Assembly (NCBI GenBank): GCA_002900995.3
Contig: PJEW03000075.1
Span: forward strand, 1-10,661
Direction: 5' to 3'
DNA from: Ganoderma boninense
Taxonomy: Eukaryota > Basidiomycota > Agaricomycetes > Polyporales > Polyporaceae
Length of the DNA stretch: 10,661 nt
Of this stretch, positions 8,288 through 10,661 are shown piece by piece. The first letter of the stretch is position 1, and each line of letters begins with the position of its first letter. Position numbers and translations under genes: made by a program. The notes below the pieces were generated by a model. The model did no database searches, had not been told where the DNA came from, and saw nothing but the letters and a program-made list of their open reading frames with translations.

Positions 8288-9022
8288 CGGGGGGTTGCAG
8301 ACGTGGTGGGGAAAGAAAGAAGTTGGGGAGGGTGGGTCCTGTCTCTCCATTTGAATATAGTTTGGGGATGCCAAATGGCGTCGTGGAAGGAAGCCAGGGG
8401 CTGGATCGGTGGACAGCTAAATCAGAAACTGTGCGAAGGGGCAGAGGAAAGGAGCAGAAAGGAAGAGCAACATACGAAGTTTCGAACTTGAGCTAACCAG
8501 CTTATCGACATGAAGACAACGTACGAGCGCCCAGCGTAAAGTTGTTTTTGAATTAAGCAAGTTCTTATACGAAAAACGAACGAAGTACTACGAGCTTCGA
8601 ACCAAAATAACGGCTCACCAGCGCCGACAATTGGGAGCAAAGAACCCAATTGGCCGCGATTGGTTCTCAATCGTTCGAAATGGGAGGGGTTTTTGACTGG
8701 GGTTAAGAAGAGAAGATGGCTGTTATATGTAGCAGCTAGACCAGTAACTACAAAGTATTTCAACAAGAAAAGCGATGACGATGCTGGTGTATCCCATCCA
8801 CCGATAATGGTATCTAATATTCGTTAAACCAATGTCAGCAAAGCATAAGCGACGTACGTAAATGCACCCATGAAAAAAATCCACAGTTGCCAAGACCTCG
8901 ATTATAAAACCGAGACCCGTACGGCTACATTCACATTTTAAGATGCTGTGGGAGAAGCCCCTGAAAGAACGAACGACATTAAGAATATAATTGCAAAGCC
9001 AATGCGACCGCGTTAGGCTATA

Positions 9023-9034
9023 TGTACATGTACA
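9023..9034. repeat. 12-bp perfect palindrome tgtacatgtaca
   Basis: A perfect inverted repeat lies about 140 bases beyond the stop codon of the minus-strand Ser/Pro-rich gene. It has no spacer, so it is more like a protein-binding site than a hairpin. No function is assigned. Confidence 0.6.
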
Positions 9035-9171
9035 AGAATGCTTTTTTAAGCAAAACTTAAGACTCTAACACCGGAGCCAAAAAGCAAGGGTCGAGCTCAA
9101 GCAATGCAAGGTACGACTGTACAACAGAACTGAGATAAGCGACATGACTGAAGAGAGATCCGCGATGGGTT

Positions 9172-10661
9172 CTATCTTCTGCGGAGACCAAATGTAATTC
9201 GAAACAGCTTCTTCCTCATCCGCACCAGCACGCCGCGCGTGCCCTCCCCGCCCTCTCCTCTCCCATCACCCATCGCAGCGCTGTCAGTGCCCGCCGAGTT
9301 GAATCGCCTTCTGGTGAACAGCGCCATCGCGGACCGGCCTTTCGACCCCATCTTCCCTCCTCCATCAGTCACACCATGCTCCAAAATCGTCTCAGGCGAA
9401 GGGAGCCCGTATGCGCCCATCGAGGTCTGTGGCCGCTCAATAGGTTCTGCCTCGGGTACCGTGACGAGCGAGGAATTCTTCGTGCCGCGCATCGAGCCGA
9501 ACTTGCGCACGGGAAGGAGCAGCGACTGAGTCGCCGAAGCGCGGACCGGCGCGTTCGCCGTGGGAGGGCGGCGGTGGAGGAACGGAGTGCTCGGCGTAAT
9601 CCTCGGGCTCGTGTCACCGGTGCTCGCTGTCGGGCTGCTGGCCTCAGTGGGAGGGCTGCGAAGGCGGTCGAGGATGCCGCCGGCCCGCGACGACGGCCGC
9701 GGGGGCGGAGAACTGTCCCGGTGGGCGAACTGGTGACGTTAGCGTTGCCAGGCTCGGTCGTGAACGGGCGTTCTCCCAGCGTGAAGTCGGAGAAGTCCGG
9801 CATCGAGGAGGACGCGCGTGAGAAACCCATTTCGATGGCAGCGAGTGAGGGAACCTTGAGGTGGAACTGGTGCGACCGAGATTGGGTGAACGGCGACACG
9901 GGGGAGCCGATCGTACTAGGGGTGGGCGCAGAGACCACGGTCGTGGGGACTCTGGGGCAAACACGGGCGAAAGTGTGGTTTTGACCGAGACGGGGGACGC
10001 GGCGAAGTCTTCTATGAGGTCCACGGCATAGTCTGGAATAGTAACGTCGCCAACTTCTGCGAGGAGGACGTGGCGAGGGCGGTGGGAGACCAAGCCCTCT
10101 ATTCGGACAAAGCCACCGTTGCGGGATGAATCGGGAGACGTGGTGCGCCTTCAGCGAGCCGAGCGGCAGCGCCAATGCTGTTTGTTCGCTTGCATCTTCA
10201 GCGACGTAGGTGGCATCCGTCGAGTTGGAATTCCTGCGAGAGTGGGTGCCGTCCAGCGACCGAGACCGCCGTGGACGCTCCTGGATAGGGGTCCGCAGGG
10301 CAAGGGTCATTGCTGAAGGGCGCAAACGGAGAGGCTGAATCTGCGAAATGGTCTTCCTCCGGCTCAGAGGGTTAGAGCCTGTCGAGGAGTTGCGGTTGTG
10401 CGTGAGGTCGACGTGGGTAGGGGAAAGATGGAGAAAGCGCGCCAAGTTGGTCTCCTGACGTGTCGTGCTCCAAGCTGCCGGGGTAGCAGATAGCGGTGGA
10501 GGCTCCTCGCCGACGGGACTGCTCAGCTTCGTCAAGAGATCCCTGGCCTTCTCCGACTGGTCCTTTATCGCGGCGCTCCTGTGTTCCTCCATCCAGTATT
10601 CGTGTTGGAGGATCTTCAACTCGTCGGCGAAAGCGATTTTGAGTCCGTACCTCCCAGCCGA
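9172..10661 (-). CDS. Ser/Pro-rich protein, C-terminal part, unknown function (open at right edge)
   Basis: The minus-strand frame is open at the window edge, so the N-terminus is missing. No in-frame ATG is needed at 10619, where the codon is TTG. The first visible part is a charged, probably helical segment (KIAFADELKILQHEYWMEEH, then DQSEKARDLLTKL). A long disordered Ser/Thr/Pro-rich region follows, with RSRSLDGTHSRRNSNSTDA, many SP/TP pairs (TSPRITPSTP) and RRP clusters, which are possible proline-directed kinase sites. The last 110 residues include RKFGSMRGTKNSSLVTVPE and end in a basic tail, RKKLFRITFGLRRR, with the stop at 9174-9172. Three frame changes, near 10095-10150, 9955-9970 and 9718-9724, split it into four coherent pieces with no room for introns. 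No domain was recognised. It could be a cytoskeletal or membrane-associated regulator, but that is a guess. Confidence 0.75.

Larger units (their letters stand above)
7024..9171. other. Convergent intergenic region, AT-richer
   Basis: This region separates two genes that point toward each other, so it should hold both 3' untranslated regions. An AT tract (about 7183-7209) could belong to the 3' flank of the AA14 gene. Frames at 7087-7359, 7528-7728, 8255-8491 and 8422-8766 are short, AT-rich and lack recognisable domains. A GC-rich island at about 7900-8160 interrupts the AT-rich sequence and could be a promoter or an old coding remnant. No tRNA arms or transposon ends were found by eye. Confidence 0.5.

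Noticed and set aside
8895..8920. TTATAAAA with flanking ctcg/cgag as a promoter or terminator hairpin
   Set aside because: The inverted arms are only about four bases long, and no gene start lies at a sensible distance on either strand.
9369..10619. A single 416-residue protein read from one frame
   Set aside because: The start is a TTG inside an open frame. After about 10130 and again after 9720 this frame turns into Arg-rich text, while coherent protein continues in the other two frames.

Overview
The window looks like nuclear DNA of a wood-decay basidiomycete (Agaricomycete). The coding parts are GC-rich. Genes carry several 50-130 nt introns with GTGAG...AG borders, and one gene encodes a secreted AA14-type lytic polysaccharide monooxygenase (LPMO), a family known mainly from wood-rotting fungi. 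No bacterial operons, rRNA, tRNA, CRISPR array or recognisable transposon was seen.

Three genes can be supported. (1) On the minus strand at 3196-2351 lies a small membrane protein of the TMEM205-like/DUF4149 family, in three exons. (2) On the plus strand at 5326 to about 7023 lies the AA14 LPMO, in five exons, with a TATA box, a secretion signal and the N-terminal copper-ligand histidine. (3) On the minus strand, from the right edge to 9172, lies the C-terminal part of a Ser/Pro-rich protein of unknown function. The AA14 gene and the Ser/Pro-rich gene converge on a 2.1 kb AT-richer intergenic stretch.

The main oddity is that all three genes are cut by many single-base frame changes, while splice sites, conserved motifs and termini stay in order. 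The AA14 gene has about 15 changes in roughly 1.1 kb, the DUF4149 gene about 8 in 0.65 kb and the Ser/Pro-rich gene 3 in 1.5 kb. Both gains and losses occur, in unrelated neighbouring genes. This fits uncorrected long-read sequence better than decay of one gene, though a degenerate allele or block cannot be excluded. As a result real genes appear only as short pieces in different frames, and some long uninterrupted frames are probably chance.

The rest is unresolved. 1-2300 holds a possible gene end at the left edge and two long but unrecognised frames. 3200-5070, between the DUF4149 and AA14 genes, holds coherent coding-like blocks on both strands. The best of these is a short spliced frame on the plus strand ending at 5071. 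None of the three supported genes forms an evident pathway or cluster with the others, and no new multi-gene system is visible.
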